Below, one piece after another: positions 53,176 to 62,956 of a stretch of DNA of 64,000 bases. Positions within the stretch are counted from its first letter, which is position 1. Every line of letters starts with the position of its first letter. The DNA is from Marinobacterium iners DSM 11526 (GTDB taxonomy: Bacteria; Pseudomonadota; Gammaproteobacteria; Pseudomonadales; Balneatricaceae): the NCBI RefSeq assembly GCF_900107855.1, contig NZ_FNRJ01000008.1, positions 62,001 through 126,000 of the forward strand, written 5' to 3'. The notes under the pieces were generated by a model. The model had not been told where the DNA came from and searched no databases. It worked only from the letters and a program-made list of their open reading frames with translations. The translations under genes were made by a program, and so were the position numbers.

Positions 53176-53321
53176 GGTATTCCCTGCACGTAAACCTGAG
53201 TGTCACTATGGAATGCATTGTCCGGTTGCGCAATCAGGGACAAATAATATTTCTGCTTGCCACTGGCTCTACAGGCAGCTCCAGCAGTAGGCTAGAGGCA
53301 TTCCCTTGAGTGGTAAGAGCC

Positions 53322-54440
53322 ATGTCAGACAGTGTTCAGTTACGCCCAGCCAGCCTGCAGGATCTGCCGGCACTGGTTGCGCTGGAAAACCAGACCTTCA
53401 GCGAAGATCGCATCAGCCGACGTCAGTTTCGCTGGATGCTCAAGCGCGGTCACTGTGCTCTGATTACCGCCAGTACTGAAACGATTGGCCTTGTGGGATA
53501 TGTGCTGGTCCTGTTTCACCGTGGCACCTCGCTCGGACGTATTTATTCGCTGGCTGTAGACGATCGCATGCGTGGGCAGGGTATCGCCCGTCAGCTGATG
53601 CAGGCGGCGGAGCAGGCCGCACTGGAGCATGACTGTCTTGCCTTGCGGTTGGAGGTGCGTACCGACAATGCCAGTGCCATCCAGTTGTATGAAAAGCTGG
53701 GCTACCGCCAGTTTGGACTGTATGAAGACTATTACGAGGATCACGCCCCTGCGCTCCGGCTCCAGAAGCGCCTACTGGCCCTGACTACCCGCTCACCGGG
53801 GATGGTACCCTGGTATGGCCAGACCCTGCCCTTTACCTGCGGCCCGGCCTCGTTGTTGATGGCAATGAAGGCTCTCGACCCGGCCATCGTAATGGACCGA
53901 CGTCAGGAGCTTCAGATTTGGCGCGAAGCCACGTCCATTTTCATGACAACCGGTCACGGCGGCTGCGGCCCTCGAGGGCTGGCACTGGCGGCCTGGCGAC
54001 GTGGCTTCGGAGCGGAACTGTATATCAACCGCGAAGGCCCCCTGTTCATTCACGGGGTCCGAACCGAACTGAAAAAGGAAGTCCTTGAGCTGGTGCATCA
54101 GGACTTCAAACAGCAAACCGAAACGGCTGGCATCATCGAGCATGCAGAAGAGGTCAGCCTGGAGGCCATCGAGCAGGCACTGTCAGCCGGTCGTTTTGTT
54201 CTGATGCTGATCAGCAGCTGGCGTTTCAGTCGGCAAAAGAGCCCGCACTGGGTGGTGCTGACCGGCATCGACAACCACTATGTGTATCTGCATGATCCGG
54301 AAGTGGATGAAGAGGATGACAAAACGCGGCTGGATATCCAGAACGTGCCGGTGCCCCGCAATCATTTCTGGCGCATGGCGCGCTTTGGCAAGGAAGGGCT
54401 GCGAACGGCGGTAATCATTTCAAAACAGGCCACGGGGTGA
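53322..54440 (+). CDS. GNAT acetyltransferase fused to C39-family peptidase
   Basis: A 372-aa two-domain cytoplasmic protein. Residues 1 to about 150 are a RimI-like GNAT domain (RIYSLAVDDRMRGQGIARQLM for acetyl-CoA, then NASAIQLYEKLGYRQ). Residues 160-370 are a papain-like C39 domain: catalytic Cys in TLPFTCGPASLLMAM, His in SPHWVVLTGIDNHYVYLHDPE with the Asp following, so all three residues are kept. C39 peptidases usually cut after a double Gly in leaders. I start at ATG 53322; an upstream GTG at 53310 is less likely. Divergent from the RimK-like gene; the two may modify and trim a shared peptide. Confidence 0.88.
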   Translation: MSDSVQLRPASLQDLPALVALENQTFSEDRISRRQFRWMLKRGHCALITASTETIGLVGYVLVLFHRGTSLGRIYSLAVDDRMRGQGIARQLMQAAEQAALEHDCLALRLEVRTDNASAIQLYEKLGYRQFGLYEDYYEDHAPALRLQKRLLALTTRSPGMVPWYGQTLPFTCGPASLLMAMKALDPAIVMDRRQELQIWREATSIFMTTGHGGCGPRGLALAAWRRGFGAELYINREGPLFIHGVRTELKKEVLELVHQDFKQQTETAGIIEHAEEVSLEAIEQALSAGRFVLMLISSWRFSRQKSPHWVVLTGIDNHYVYLHDPEVDEEDDKTRLDIQNVPVPRNHFWRMARFGKEGLRTAVIISKQATG

Positions 54441-54443
54441 GAC

Positions 54444-55400
54444 TCAGTCCGTATCGGCGATCACCAGCGCGTTACGATTGCGATGCTTGGCCTCATAGAG
54501 GGAGCGATCGACTCGTTCAACAAAGGCTTCAAGGGTTTCAATCGCACCGGGCAGGCAACTGCCCAAACCACAACTGAAGGTCAACTGCTCGGAAATCGGG
54601 GAGTCACTGTGCGCAATACCTGCCTTGGCCAGCTGCTCATAACAGCGCTGTATCACTCTCTGCGCCGCCACACGGTCAGTCTGCGGCAGAACCAGGACAA
54701 ATTCCTCGCCTCCAAAGCGAGCCAGAAAATCACCACTGCGAATGGCAGCCTGTAACAGCTGCGCCACCTGCTTCAGGCACTCATCTCCCTGAAGATGACC
54801 ATAGCAGTCATTGTATTGCTTGAAGTAATCGATATCGAAAATTGCCAATGACAGCGGCTGGTTGTGACGCTGTGCCCGTTCCCATTCCTGTTCCAGAATC
54901 TGATCCAGATGGCGACGATTGGCCACGCCGGTAAGACCGTCGCGCAGTGAGAGCTCTTCCAGTTCTTTCTGCAGGCGCAGCAATTCCTGTTCGGTGCGCT
55001 TGCGTTCACTGATATCGAACATGAAACCGACAAGGGCTTCTACTTCTCCGGCTTCGTCGCGCACCACATGCACCACATCACGAATCCAGACATAATCACC
55101 CGAGGCTGTCAGAGCCCGGTAGTCCGCCTCATGGTCAACGCCACTTTGCGACTGTGATACACAGAAGTTGACCACCCATTCACGATCATCCGGATGCATC
55201 CGTGTTGCCCAGTCGTCAACGCTGACCCAGCTTTCCTGACTCCAGCCCAGCAGAGGCTCTATTTGAGGGCCGATATAGGCAAACTGCAGGGTTTTCCAGT
55301 CGATTTTCCAGGGGATTGCCCGAGTTGATTCCAGTAGAGTCTTGTAGATACTGGCGTCCGTTTCCAGCGCCTGGCCAGCTGAGTCATCCGCTACTGACAT
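54444..55400 (-). CDS. PAS-GGDEF diguanylate cyclase
   Basis: A 318-aa soluble protein. The start at 55400 follows TTGGAG. A PAS domain with PAC tail (about residues 20-145; WSQESWVSVDDWATRMHPDDRE, ADYRALTASGDYVWIRD) is followed by a short coiled-coil and a GGDEF domain with GGEEF (ARFGGEEFVLVLPQ) and the product-site RxxD-like region not evident. It should make c-di-GMP in response to a signal sensed by PAS. It is convergent with the GNAT-C39 gene, three bases apart. Confidence 0.9.
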   Translation of the reverse strand: MSVADDSAGQALETDASIYKTLLESTRAIPWKIDWKTLQFAYIGPQIEPLLGWSQESWVSVDDWATRMHPDDREWVVNFCVSQSQSGVDHEADYRALTASGDYVWIRDVVHVVRDEAGEVEALVGFMFDISERKRTEQELLRLQKELEELSLRDGLTGVANRRHLDQILEQEWERAQRHNQPLSLAIFDIDYFKQYNDCYGHLQGDECLKQVAQLLQAAIRSGDFLARFGGEEFVLVLPQTDRVAAQRVIQRCYEQLAKAGIAHSDSPISEQLTFSCGLGSCLPGAIETLEAFVERVDRSLYEAKHRNRNALVIADTD

Positions 55401-55448
55401 GGCAATCTCCAACAGAATTCAGGTTTCATCACGATAATCGACTCTACC

Positions 55449-56171
55449 TTATACCTGCAACGGTAGTGAGTGTTCCAGTATAAAGGTCTCGGCTGACAGG
55501 CTGACGCGCCAGACCAGCACTTCAACCCCCCGCGAGATCGCCGTGCGCAGCAGTTCTCCATAGCGACCATCGATCTCGTCCGCCGGCCGGGCCACTACAG
55601 CCCCTGTGTGCTGCACGCAGAAAAACAGCACGGCTCTATGGCCCTGCGCCACGACTTGCATCAGCGTTAGCAGGTGTTTCTGGCCACGCTCGGTGACTGA
55701 GTCGGGAAAAGCGATGATGCCATCATCGGGATCATCAGGCCCCGGCCCCAGGGTGACATTTTTCACCTCAATAAAGGTATGCGGTTGCTTGCGCTCTCCC
55801 AGCGCCAGATCGAAGCGGCTGTCACCGAAGGTCACTTCTCGCTCAACACCGGTCAGCGGCGACAACTCGGGAATCCGACCTGCACGCACAGCCTCTTCCA
55901 CCAATCCATTGGTGCGGCTGGTATTCACGCCCGCCCAGTGACCGTGCGCGACCTGCAGCGCCTCCAGCGTGTGGCGATACTTGCGCTTGAGGTTGCCGCT
56001 GTCGGAAATCAGTGCAAGCTGCTCGACTCCCGGCAACACGCAATTTTTCATTGAGCCGGTATTGGGGCAGTGTACCGTCATTTCACTGCCATCGGCACGG
56101 CGCACATCCGCCAGAAAACGCTTGTAGCGGCGCAGTAGAGTCACGGCTTCAAGCGGGGGGTCAAACTTCAT
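55449..56171 (-). CDS. sfsA: SfsA family protein
   Basis: A 240-aa member of the SfsA (sugar fermentation stimulation) family. Hallmarks: RRYKRFLADVRR, CPNTGSMKNC, SDSGNLKRKYRHTLE, FDLALG and FIEVKNVTL, FPDSVTERGQKHL; the D/E/K pattern of the last resembles a PD-(D/E)XK nuclease core. In E. coli SfsA was linked to maltose gene expression and DNA binding; its true activity is uncertain. The start overlaps the end of qhpG by 11 bases on the same strand, so the two may be co-transcribed although the functions are not obviously related. Confidence 0.92.
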   Translation of the reverse strand: MKFDPPLEAVTLLRRYKRFLADVRRADGSEMTVHCPNTGSMKNCVLPGVEQLALISDSGNLKRKYRHTLEALQVAHGHWAGVNTSRTNGLVEEAVRAGRIPELSPLTGVEREVTFGDSRFDLALGERKQPHTFIEVKNVTLGPGPDDPDDGIIAFPDSVTERGQKHLLTLMQVVAQGHRAVLFFCVQHTGAVVARPADEIDGRYGELLRTAISRGVEVLVWRVSLSAETFILEHSLPLQV

Positions 56172-57516
56172 GTTCACCCTGTCCTTTCGGGTCGTCAACC
56201 CAGCCCTGCTGCTGCATCCACAGCGCCAAGCGCTCGCCCATCACAGGGCCTTGAGTGTGTGACAACTGCTCGGCAGGCGTCAGATCGGGCCGCGCCCTTA
56301 CCTGCTCAAGCAGCGGGGCGAGCTCCAGCCCATTGAGATGCCAGATGCCCAAAGGTTGGTCGGGGGTAATCACCACCTGCGCTTCACGAATCAGCCCATC
56401 CTGCACCACAGGCCGCACGCCAGTGCTGACCTGATCGGGCATCACGTCCAGATGCAGCGGGACCTGATCCGGCCATTGGCTGCGTCCCTGCCAGAACGGG
56501 TTGGTCGGCCACTGGGATTCCTGCGCATAAAAGTCACGTCCTATGCGCGCAAAACGGTAAAAAAGCCCTTCAATCCGGGCCTCATGGAACTGCTTGGCAA
56601 GACCTGCCCGCTCCGGGTGATTAATCAGCGTGTTGATCACTGCCGGGGCCTGCAAGGCCGATGACAGTGCCTGAAAAATGCCGTTGCCCGAGAGCGGGTC
56701 CACCGCCATTGCGGCATCGCCCACTCGAATCCAGTTATTACCAACACTGTGCTCACACAAAACCGGTGTACTGGTACGCGCATAGACTTCGCCAGCCGGT
56801 TCGGCGCCGGCCATAAAAGGCTGAGCCTGCTCAAGCTTACTCAGGCGCGCCTGACACCAGTCGCCCAGTTCTCGCTTGGGCGGCAGGTCGGCACTGGCCA
56901 CATCCAGTGTCAGCTGCAGGTAGCGGCGCCCATCGGCTCGCAGGGCCATCCAGGCCCATCCATCGGCAAAGCTTTGTACCGCCGAACAGGGTGTATCCGC
57001 CGGCCCCTGCCAATACTGCAGCAAGGATACGGTCTGCGATCCTTTCACGCGGGGCACGCCGGCTGCCGGGGCCGCTCGCCCGCGGGCTTCTACCAGAAAA
57101 TCGCCCTGCAACTGCAGCTGTTCTCCACTGACCAGACTGACTTCGGCCACATGCCCGGTTGCATCGGGCTGAATGCCGGTGACACGCCCCTGAATCACGT
57201 GGGTGCCCTGCGCCTTCAGATCATCCAGCAGTGCCAGATCGAAGGCTTGACGCGGAATCAGACGCTCGGTATTGGCGGCACTGGTGATACCGTTCCAGGT
57301 TACCCGCCGCGGTGAAGGTTCAGCCATCTGCTCCAGTGCCAGATTAAATCCGGCACCCTGCAGCCCCTGCACCACACGATCGGAGATACCCTCAACCGCA
57401 TCAAAGGGGCGCGGCTCGCTCACCAGCGTGACCGAGTAGCCCAATCTGACAAGACCGATCGCAACCGCACCCCCTGCAGGACCACCGCCCAACACCAGCA
57501 CCTGTGACTTATTCAT
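56161..57516 (-). CDS. qhpG: FAD-dependent monooxygenase for CTQ formation
   Basis: A 451-aa flavoprotein. The start at 57516 follows CAGGAG; it overlaps the protease gene by eight bases. The FAD-binding fold opens with LVLGGGPAGGAVAIGLVRLGY (residues 6-26) and has the second FAD motif WIRVGDAAMAVDPLSGNGI. In Paracoccus the same enzyme adds two hydroxyl groups to the Trp of the cross-linked gamma subunit, the first step toward cysteine tryptophylquinone. Here it sits in the order qhpF-E-G downstream of the second set of subunit genes. No copy lies beside the first set. Confidence 0.9.
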   Translation of the reverse strand: MNKSQVLVLGGGPAGGAVAIGLVRLGYSVTLVSEPRPFDAVEGISDRVVQGLQGAGFNLALEQMAEPSPRRVTWNGITSAANTERLIPRQAFDLALLDDLKAQGTHVIQGRVTGIQPDATGHVAEVSLVSGEQLQLQGDFLVEARGRAAPAAGVPRVKGSQTVSLLQYWQGPADTPCSAVQSFADGWAWMALRADGRRYLQLTLDVASADLPPKRELGDWCQARLSKLEQAQPFMAGAEPAGEVYARTSTPVLCEHSVGNNWIRVGDAAMAVDPLSGNGIFQALSSALQAPAVINTLINHPERAGLAKQFHEARIEGLFYRFARIGRDFYAQESQWPTNPFWQGRSQWPDQVPLHLDVMPDQVSTGVRPVVQDGLIREAQVVITPDQPLGIWHLNGLELAPLLEQVRARPDLTPAEQLSHTQGPVMGERLALWMQQQGWVDDPKGQGEHEV

Positions 57517-58207
57517 CTTCTGCTCCTGTATAGACACCTCTGCGCTGTTCAGGGCCCTGGTAGCTGGATTGTTGGACCAGCCAGTCCCTCACTTCGCTGA
57601 GGCTGACAGCATTCCGTTGGAGACAACGTGCCACCCACGCGCTCAAGTGAGCACACCCCATACTGGCCCCCGACTGCCCACGACTGTTATCCAGAGGCCG
57701 GACACAGCCACCAAAATCAGCAAACTCGGTGTCCAGGTGGGAGATCTGTTCACGATCACAGCGAGCATCGCCCGTCATGCGAAACACCCCGGGATAGGCA
57801 GACGGATAGACTGGTTCCCCTCGGGCCGGGCTGGCCGCACAGAGAAAAACCCCCTGTTTCAGGGCCCGCTCACAGGCTTCCCTCAGCACTGCTCGGTCCT
57901 GCCTTAAGCCCAGACTCAGGTTGATCACCTGTACCCCCTGCTCCACGAGCCAGTCGATGGCAGCCGCCACCTGTGCAGCCGTGGTGGACAATCGATCACT
58001 GAATACCTGCGCACTGAACAGTGTTGCCTCGGGCATCAGGTGCTGGATGATTTCAATGATGCGAGTGCCATGCCCCAACTGATCAGGCTCCGCTTCCGTC
58101 AGCCAGAGTTGACCATCCTGCAGCACAAAGGCGGCACTGGACGTCACCGCTTGCTGCTCTGAATAGCCGGAATCCACAACCCCGATACGAATCGGCTCAA
58201 CCGACAT
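57509..58207 (-). CDS. qhpE: Subtilisin-like leader protease for the gamma subunit
   Basis: A 232-aa serine protease of the S8 family, shorter than secreted subtilisins and with no signal peptide, so cytoplasmic. The start at 58207 follows GAGGTGG inside the end of the transporter gene (11-base overlap). The triad is present: Asp12 (GVVDSG), His46 (LGHGT), Ser182 (GASMGCAH, in place of the usual GTSMAAPH). In QHNDH biogenesis this protease removes the 28-residue leader of the cross-linked gamma subunit before export. Context strongly supports the same role for both gamma precursors here. Confidence 0.9.
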   Translation of the reverse strand: MSVEPIRIGVVDSGYSEQQAVTSSAAFVLQDGQLWLTEAEPDQLGHGTRIIEIIQHLMPEATLFSAQVFSDRLSTTAAQVAAAIDWLVEQGVQVINLSLGLRQDRAVLREACERALKQGVFLCAASPARGEPVYPSAYPGVFRMTGDARCDREQISHLDTEFADFGGCVRPLDNSRGQSGASMGCAHLSAWVARCLQRNAVSLSEVRDWLVQQSSYQGPEQRRGVYTGAEDE

Positions 58208-59924
58208 CCACCACCTCTTCAATCTCACTCAGATGGCCGTTTTGCAGCAACAACCGCAAATCGGCTCCTGCCAGCGTAGAGGGACGGTGACTGATCAAAA
58301 TACGCGTGCGGTCGGCAAACAGCCGGTCCACAGCCGCAATCACCTGCTGTTCGGTGGCTTCATCCACCGCTGACGTTGCCTCATCCAGTACCAGCACCGC
58401 AGGCTGCTGCAGCAGCGCTCGCGCAATGGCGATGCGCTGTTTCTGGCCTCCGGACAGCTGCTGGCCGCGCTCGCCGAGCGGAGTGTCCAACCCCTGCGGC
58501 AGACGTTCAATCAGCTCATCAAGTTGAGCCTCACGGGCCGCCCCCCGCACCTGTTCATCACTGGCCTCCGGGCAGGCATAGCGCAGATTGTCCGCGAGCG
58601 AGCCTCTGAACAGCGTAATTTCCTGCGACACCACTGCAACAGTGCGTCGCAAGTCCGACAGGCTGAGCTCGCGGATATCAACGCCATCGAGCAACACCCG
58701 TCCCTGTAGTGGGTCGTAGTGGCGCTGCAGCAGGTCGATCAGAGTGGACTTGCCCGCTCCCGAGGCTCCCGCCAGCGCGATTTTTTTGCCTGCCTGCAGA
58801 CGGGCGCTCACATTATCCAGCACTGGATCTCGGCCAGTGTAGGCAAAGCAGACCTGCTCAAGCTCAAGCTCGCCCCTCAGCGGCTGTGGCAGCGCACGCG
58901 GGCTCTGTGGCGATTCGATTTCGGCCTCAGCCTGGCGCAGCTCGCTCACGCGGTTAAGGCTGACGCTCATGCGCTGAATCGCAACATACAGGCCCAGCAG
59001 ACTGTTTACCGGCCCCGTGGCCATCCCCAGATAGGTGGAAAAAGCGATCAGCGAACCCAGCTGCCACTGCCCCTGAATCACCCACCAGCCACCGACCAGA
59101 AAGGCCGCGGCACGGGTCATGGAGGTCAGTGTATTGGGAATCGCCTGAGTAAAGAATTCGGTAATCTGCAGCCGCAGCAACTGACTCAGATAACCATCGT
59201 TCAGACCTCCGAGTCGGGTGCGCTCACGATTTTCCTGGCCACTGGACTGGATGAATTTCATCGCCGGCATGGTTTCCACCAGAAAGCTGGATAGATCCGC
59301 CGAGCGCTCGCGCAACTCGCGGGTGTTAACCTCCACTTTGCGCCGCATCCAACGCAGCCAAAGTACCTCCAGCGGAATCAGTATCAATACCAGTAATGAC
59401 AGCTTCCAGGACAGTGTCACCAGCAGAGCAAGCGCACCGATCAAACCGATGATACTGCTCACCGCCGAGAACAAGCTATCGACGGCGAAACGTTGGATTT
59501 CGGCCACATCTCCGTCGATACGGGACATCAGATCACCGATGCGGCGTTGACCAAAGAAGGTGGGCGAAAGCCGCTGCAGGTGAGCATAGAGGTCGGTCCG
59601 CAGGGCAAACAGGATACGCCCGGACAGGCGCGTGTGCAGGTAACGGTTCAGACCGGACAGTGCGGTGCCGAAAATGCCGACCAGAATCATGGCCACGGCC
59701 AGCTTGACCAGCATGCCATAGTCCTTGGCCAGCAGACCGTCATCAATCAAAAGCTTGGTCAGCCAGGGCTGCAGCAGCACCAGCGCCGAACCAACAAAAG
59801 ACAACAGCAACAGGCCGGCAATTGCCTTCTGCTGTGGTTTGACGAAGCTGTACAACCAGCGAAAACCCTGCTCCAGACGGCTTTTGTCCGGAGCGTGGAT
59901 GGCGCGTACCAGCCAATTCAGCAT
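58197..59924 (-). CDS. qhpF: ABC transporter for gamma-subunit export
   Basis: A 575-aa half-transporter: six membrane helices (about residues 35-320) fused to an ATPase with Walker A GASGAGKST, signature LSGGQKQR, Walker B VLVLDEATSAVD and the switch His in ISHRPST. In QHNDH systems this exporter carries the processed gamma subunit, which has no Sec signal, to the periplasm. The ATG at 59924 follows AGGAAAGG. A terminator-like hairpin lies just upstream, between it and qhpB, so the maturation genes may be expressed less than the subunit genes. Confidence 0.9.
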   Translation of the reverse strand: MLNWLVRAIHAPDKSRLEQGFRWLYSFVKPQQKAIAGLLLLSFVGSALVLLQPWLTKLLIDDGLLAKDYGMLVKLAVAMILVGIFGTALSGLNRYLHTRLSGRILFALRTDLYAHLQRLSPTFFGQRRIGDLMSRIDGDVAEIQRFAVDSLFSAVSSIIGLIGALALLVTLSWKLSLLVLILIPLEVLWLRWMRRKVEVNTRELRERSADLSSFLVETMPAMKFIQSSGQENRERTRLGGLNDGYLSQLLRLQITEFFTQAIPNTLTSMTRAAAFLVGGWWVIQGQWQLGSLIAFSTYLGMATGPVNSLLGLYVAIQRMSVSLNRVSELRQAEAEIESPQSPRALPQPLRGELELEQVCFAYTGRDPVLDNVSARLQAGKKIALAGASGAGKSTLIDLLQRHYDPLQGRVLLDGVDIRELSLSDLRRTVAVVSQEITLFRGSLADNLRYACPEASDEQVRGAAREAQLDELIERLPQGLDTPLGERGQQLSGGQKQRIAIARALLQQPAVLVLDEATSAVDEATEQQVIAAVDRLFADRTRILISHRPSTLAGADLRLLLQNGHLSEIEEVVDVG

Positions 59925-59956
59925 GGTGAGCCTTTCCTTGCATCCTGTTTATAAAC

Positions 59957-59991
59957 GAAAAACGGGAGGACCGTTACCGGCGCCTCCCGTT
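59957..59991 (-). terminator. Terminator-like hairpin between qhpB (copy 2) and qhpF
   Basis: Perfect 9-bp arms AACGGGAGG / CCTCCCGTT (59961-59969, 59983-59991), followed on the minus strand by TTTTTCG. It divides the structural genes from the maturation genes and probably works as a partial terminator. Confidence 0.75.
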
Positions 59992-60022
59992 GACTATACC
60001 TGATTGAGGGCCTGATCAGATA

Positions 60023-61141
60023 TCAGTCTCTGATGGTGGCCACACGCAGGTCAGAGGTGGTCATGTCACCACTGAGTTCAATGGAGCCGATCTTATCCAG
60101 TGTTTCTGAATCATGGATCGAGATGTCATTCGCTGTTCCACCTACGTAGATGGTTTTACCATCCGCGGAGATGTTCAGGTTGTAGTAGGTGTGCTCCATT
60201 TCATGCAGCGCCAACGTTTCTCCCGTGCGCAGATCATGTTTGGACAACGTGTTAAATGACCCGTAAAGGATGTTCGGATCACGCGGATCAGAGATGAAGT
60301 TAAAGATGATGAACTCAAACGGGAATATCTCCTGACGCGTAGCTTCCCCCGTTTCCAGATTAACGCGGCTCATGCCCCACCACCATTCGGCCGTTTCGAA
60401 GTTCCATTCTTCGGAATCGAACTTGGCTGTCGAGTACGGCATGATGTATTCGTTGCTCTGCTCACCCTGAGAGTGCATTGCAAAGGCATCGGGCGGCAGC
60501 CACAGGGGCCCTTTCTCCCAATTCTGCAGCGGAGTCACCATACGAATATCGCCGGTTTTCGGGTCGATCGCTTTTACATCAGCCCCACCCAGAATGACCT
60601 CACCCTTTGCAGTGGCTGCAATTTTGGTGATACGTCGCTCAACGGGGAATGTCCGCACCGGTTTGGCACCCACGCCATCCGCCACGTTAAACACCGCCAG
60701 GCGAGGTTGCTCAACGGTGAATCGGTCACGTTTCAGCCCAAACGGGTTCTGAACCGTATACACTTCTTTTCCGTCAGCACTGACTGCCAGTGACTGGAAG
60801 CTTTTCACTTTCAGCGTCGGCGTGGACTGAGCCGCATGGAAGGTGATCTCACAGGTACGAATATCGAACCCGTACACATCCTCCATGCCATTGCTGAGCA
60901 CGTAGGCGATCTTGCCGTCCGGTGACGGGGCAATGGAGCCAGAGCCGAAGTTGCCCGGAATGTCGCAGGTGCGCTCGACTTTGTTGGTTTTCATGTCGAT
61001 CACATGCAGATGACCCGGACGGGTCACGGTCAGCAGGTATTCCTGCGCAGCCGCGGCCGCCGGCGCCACTGCACTGAGCAGGGCTGCCGTACCCAAAGAG
61101 CCGGCCAGAGCGGTCGATTTGAACAGTTTACTTATTTTCAT
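60023..61141 (-). CDS. qhpB: Quinohemoprotein amine dehydrogenase beta subunit (copy 2)
   Basis: A 372-aa periplasmic beta-propeller subunit, paralogue of that at 39070-40194. The signal peptide is MKISKLFKSTALAGSLGTAALLSAVAPAAAA; propeller strands include RPGHLHVIDMKTN, SPDGKIAYVLSNG, SADGKEVYTVQNP and GKTIYVGGTANDISIHD. It shares blade order with copy 1 but differs in many positions, including around the active-site face, so a different amine preference is possible. It ends in a terminator-like hairpin and is the last of the second set of subunit genes in this direction. Confidence 0.92.
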   Translation of the reverse strand: MKISKLFKSTALAGSLGTAALLSAVAPAAAAAQEYLLTVTRPGHLHVIDMKTNKVERTCDIPGNFGSGSIAPSPDGKIAYVLSNGMEDVYGFDIRTCEITFHAAQSTPTLKVKSFQSLAVSADGKEVYTVQNPFGLKRDRFTVEQPRLAVFNVADGVGAKPVRTFPVERRITKIAATAKGEVILGGADVKAIDPKTGDIRMVTPLQNWEKGPLWLPPDAFAMHSQGEQSNEYIMPYSTAKFDSEEWNFETAEWWWGMSRVNLETGEATRQEIFPFEFIIFNFISDPRDPNILYGSFNTLSKHDLRTGETLALHEMEHTYYNLNISADGKTIYVGGTANDISIHDSETLDKIGSIELSGDMTTSDLRVATIRD

Positions 61142-61153
61142 TGCCAGGCTCCC

Positions 61154-61477
61154 TTATTCACCATCCTCAAAGATACCGTCCAGCTTGCGCCAGTCCTGCG
61201 TGGCCTTCGCCACATCCTTGTTCCAGTCCGGATAGGTGTTCATGGTGTCGGGTACCTGAGCCGGCCACCAGCAGGCATCAGCACATCCGTACAGATCCGC
61301 TTCCATCGGCTGACAGAGCGAGCCCAGTCCACCGAAGGGATCCAGTTCCCAGCCCGGGTCAGTGGTAGCAGTACAGCCCACTACCGTTTGCATGGCTACA
61401 ACGTCTTCGACCTCGTCCGGGCTCACGGACTGGTTGATCAGCTGTGCTTTTTTGTTCAGAGACTTCAAATGTTTCAT
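61154..61477 (-). CDS. qhpC: Quinohemoprotein amine dehydrogenase gamma subunit (copy 2), CTQ-bearing
   Basis: A 107-aa precursor started at 61477, one base after the qhpD stop as in copy 1. The 28-residue leader ([16 protein letters not shown]...) resembles that of copy 1. All cross-link and cofactor residues are kept at the same places: Cys35, 55, 65, 69, Glu44, Asp61, Asp77 and Trp71. It differs at ADACWW (copy 1: ADPCWW), next to the CTQ Trp, and in the C-terminal tail (IFEDGE). Both precursors should be accepted by the same maturation enzymes. Confidence 0.95.
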   Translation of the reverse strand: MKHLKSLNKKAQLINQSVSPDEVEDVVAMQTVVGCTATTDPGWELDPFGGLGSLCQPMEADLYGCADACWWPAQVPDTMNTYPDWNKDVAKATQDWRKLDGIFEDGE

Positions 61478-61478
61478 A

Positions 61479-62909
61479 TCAGGCACTCCTCCTCGGAGAG
61501 ACGTATGCTTCGAAGAACCCGGGGTTCTCAAGCATGATCCGCGAATACACTTCCACGCCGAAATCGACCCAGTCTCGCATCAGGTCACAGTAGTGGTAGG
61601 AAGGATGCGTCGGATCTCCATATTTGGCATAGCTTTCGTGATAACAGCCACCGGAACAGAGGTTACGGATGCGGCAGGTCGAGCAACCGGTGTCGGTACG
61701 GTCCAGACGCTGCTCGATGAACTGGCCCAGCGCAGCACGGTCAATCCCTTTCTCGACATCACCGAACGTGGGCAGGTCAGAGCCGGTGAATCGATGACAG
61801 AGGTTAAGCCCGCCATCCTTGTCCACCGCCAGCAGCTTGAGCCCGGCACCACAGGGCACCAGTTTCTTGTTGCCCTCGTACATGTCGGTAATCAGCTGGT
61901 GCATGTTGCCGTAGCCGAAGTTTTCATTGCGCAGCGCCGCTTCGAGGTAACGCTGTCCCAGTCGCTTCATGCCGGCAAACACCTCAACCAGCTCTTCACC
62001 GGTCAGGTTGAATTCGGCAATATCGCCTGAGGTAACCGGGCCAAAGCCCACCTCGAAGAAGCCCAGCTCGCCGCTGAGGTGATCATAGATCCGCTCCACA
62101 TCGGTAATGCCACGCGTCAATGTGACGCGGCAACCGATCGGGCGCGCGGTATAGCGCTTGAGCAGCATCTCCACCTTGCGCCGCACCACATCGTAGGTGC
62201 CCTGACCGCCAACCGTTATGCGGTTCTTGTCGTGCATCGCCTTGGGCCCATCCATGGAGATGGTCAGGCCAAAGCGGTGCTCGTTGAACCAGTCAACCAG
62301 CTCTTCGGTCAGCAAGGTCGCGTTGGTGGTCATGGTGAAATCCACCGTGGCACCGTGCTCGGCGAAACGCTTCTCGCAGTACGCCACCATCTCACGTATT
62401 AGTGGCATGTTGGAGAGCGGCTCACCGCCGAAGAACACCACGTTGTAGTTGCGCTGATCCGGCGACTCTCGCAGCAGCATTTCCACTGATTGAATCGCGG
62501 TTTCAAGGGCCATCTTTTCCCCCTTGGATGGGGTAGTCAGATCTTCCTTGTAACAGTAGGTACAGCTCAGGTTGCAACCGGTGTTGACGTTGAGCACAAC
62601 GGTGGTCAGCGGGAACTTGCTGACCTTCTGCGGTTCAGGGTTGATTCTGGCTACCGCTCCTGACTCGGAGATCACCTCCAGCGTCAGCAGTTCCTCCAGA
62701 GCCTCAGACACCTCCTGCTGAGAGTAGCGCTCACACAGCGGGGCCAGGTATTCGGGAGTCACCTGGTCATGGCTGTCGAACAGCGCCAGCAGCTCTCGAC
62801 TCAAGCCATCAAGCTCAAAAATGCTGCTGCTTGGAATATGAAACAGCATCTGACGGGCATCAACATCAACCCTGTGCAGATTCGGTTTCACCAGCGTCAT
62901 GGCACCCAT
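61479..62909 (-). CDS. qhpD: Radical SAM thioether-bond-forming enzyme (copy 2)
   Basis: A 476-aa paralogue of the enzyme at 40541-41971, same length from the ATG at 62909 (an upstream in-frame GTG is less likely, since AGAGG is correctly placed for the ATG). The SAM cluster motif CxxxCxxC is in [15 protein letters not shown], and the SPASM Cys set is in [19 protein letters not shown] and CDL. It installs thioether links in the adjacent gamma precursor. It follows qhpA by 47 bases. Confidence 0.95.
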   Translation of the reverse strand: MGAMTLVKPNLHRVDVDARQMLFHIPSSSIFELDGLSRELLALFDSHDQVTPEYLAPLCERYSQQEVSEALEELLTLEVISESGAVARINPEPQKVSKFPLTTVVLNVNTGCNLSCTYCYKEDLTTPSKGEKMALETAIQSVEMLLRESPDQRNYNVVFFGGEPLSNMPLIREMVAYCEKRFAEHGATVDFTMTTNATLLTEELVDWFNEHRFGLTISMDGPKAMHDKNRITVGGQGTYDVVRRKVEMLLKRYTARPIGCRVTLTRGITDVERIYDHLSGELGFFEVGFGPVTSGDIAEFNLTGEELVEVFAGMKRLGQRYLEAALRNENFGYGNMHQLITDMYEGNKKLVPCGAGLKLLAVDKDGGLNLCHRFTGSDLPTFGDVEKGIDRAALGQFIEQRLDRTDTGCSTCRIRNLCSGGCYHESYAKYGDPTHPSYHYCDLMRDWVDFGVEVYSRIMLENPGFFEAYVSPRRSA

Positions 62910-62956
62910 AATCACCTCTTTATTATCGTATCTCGGTGGCTGTTCCGGCTTTTGGC

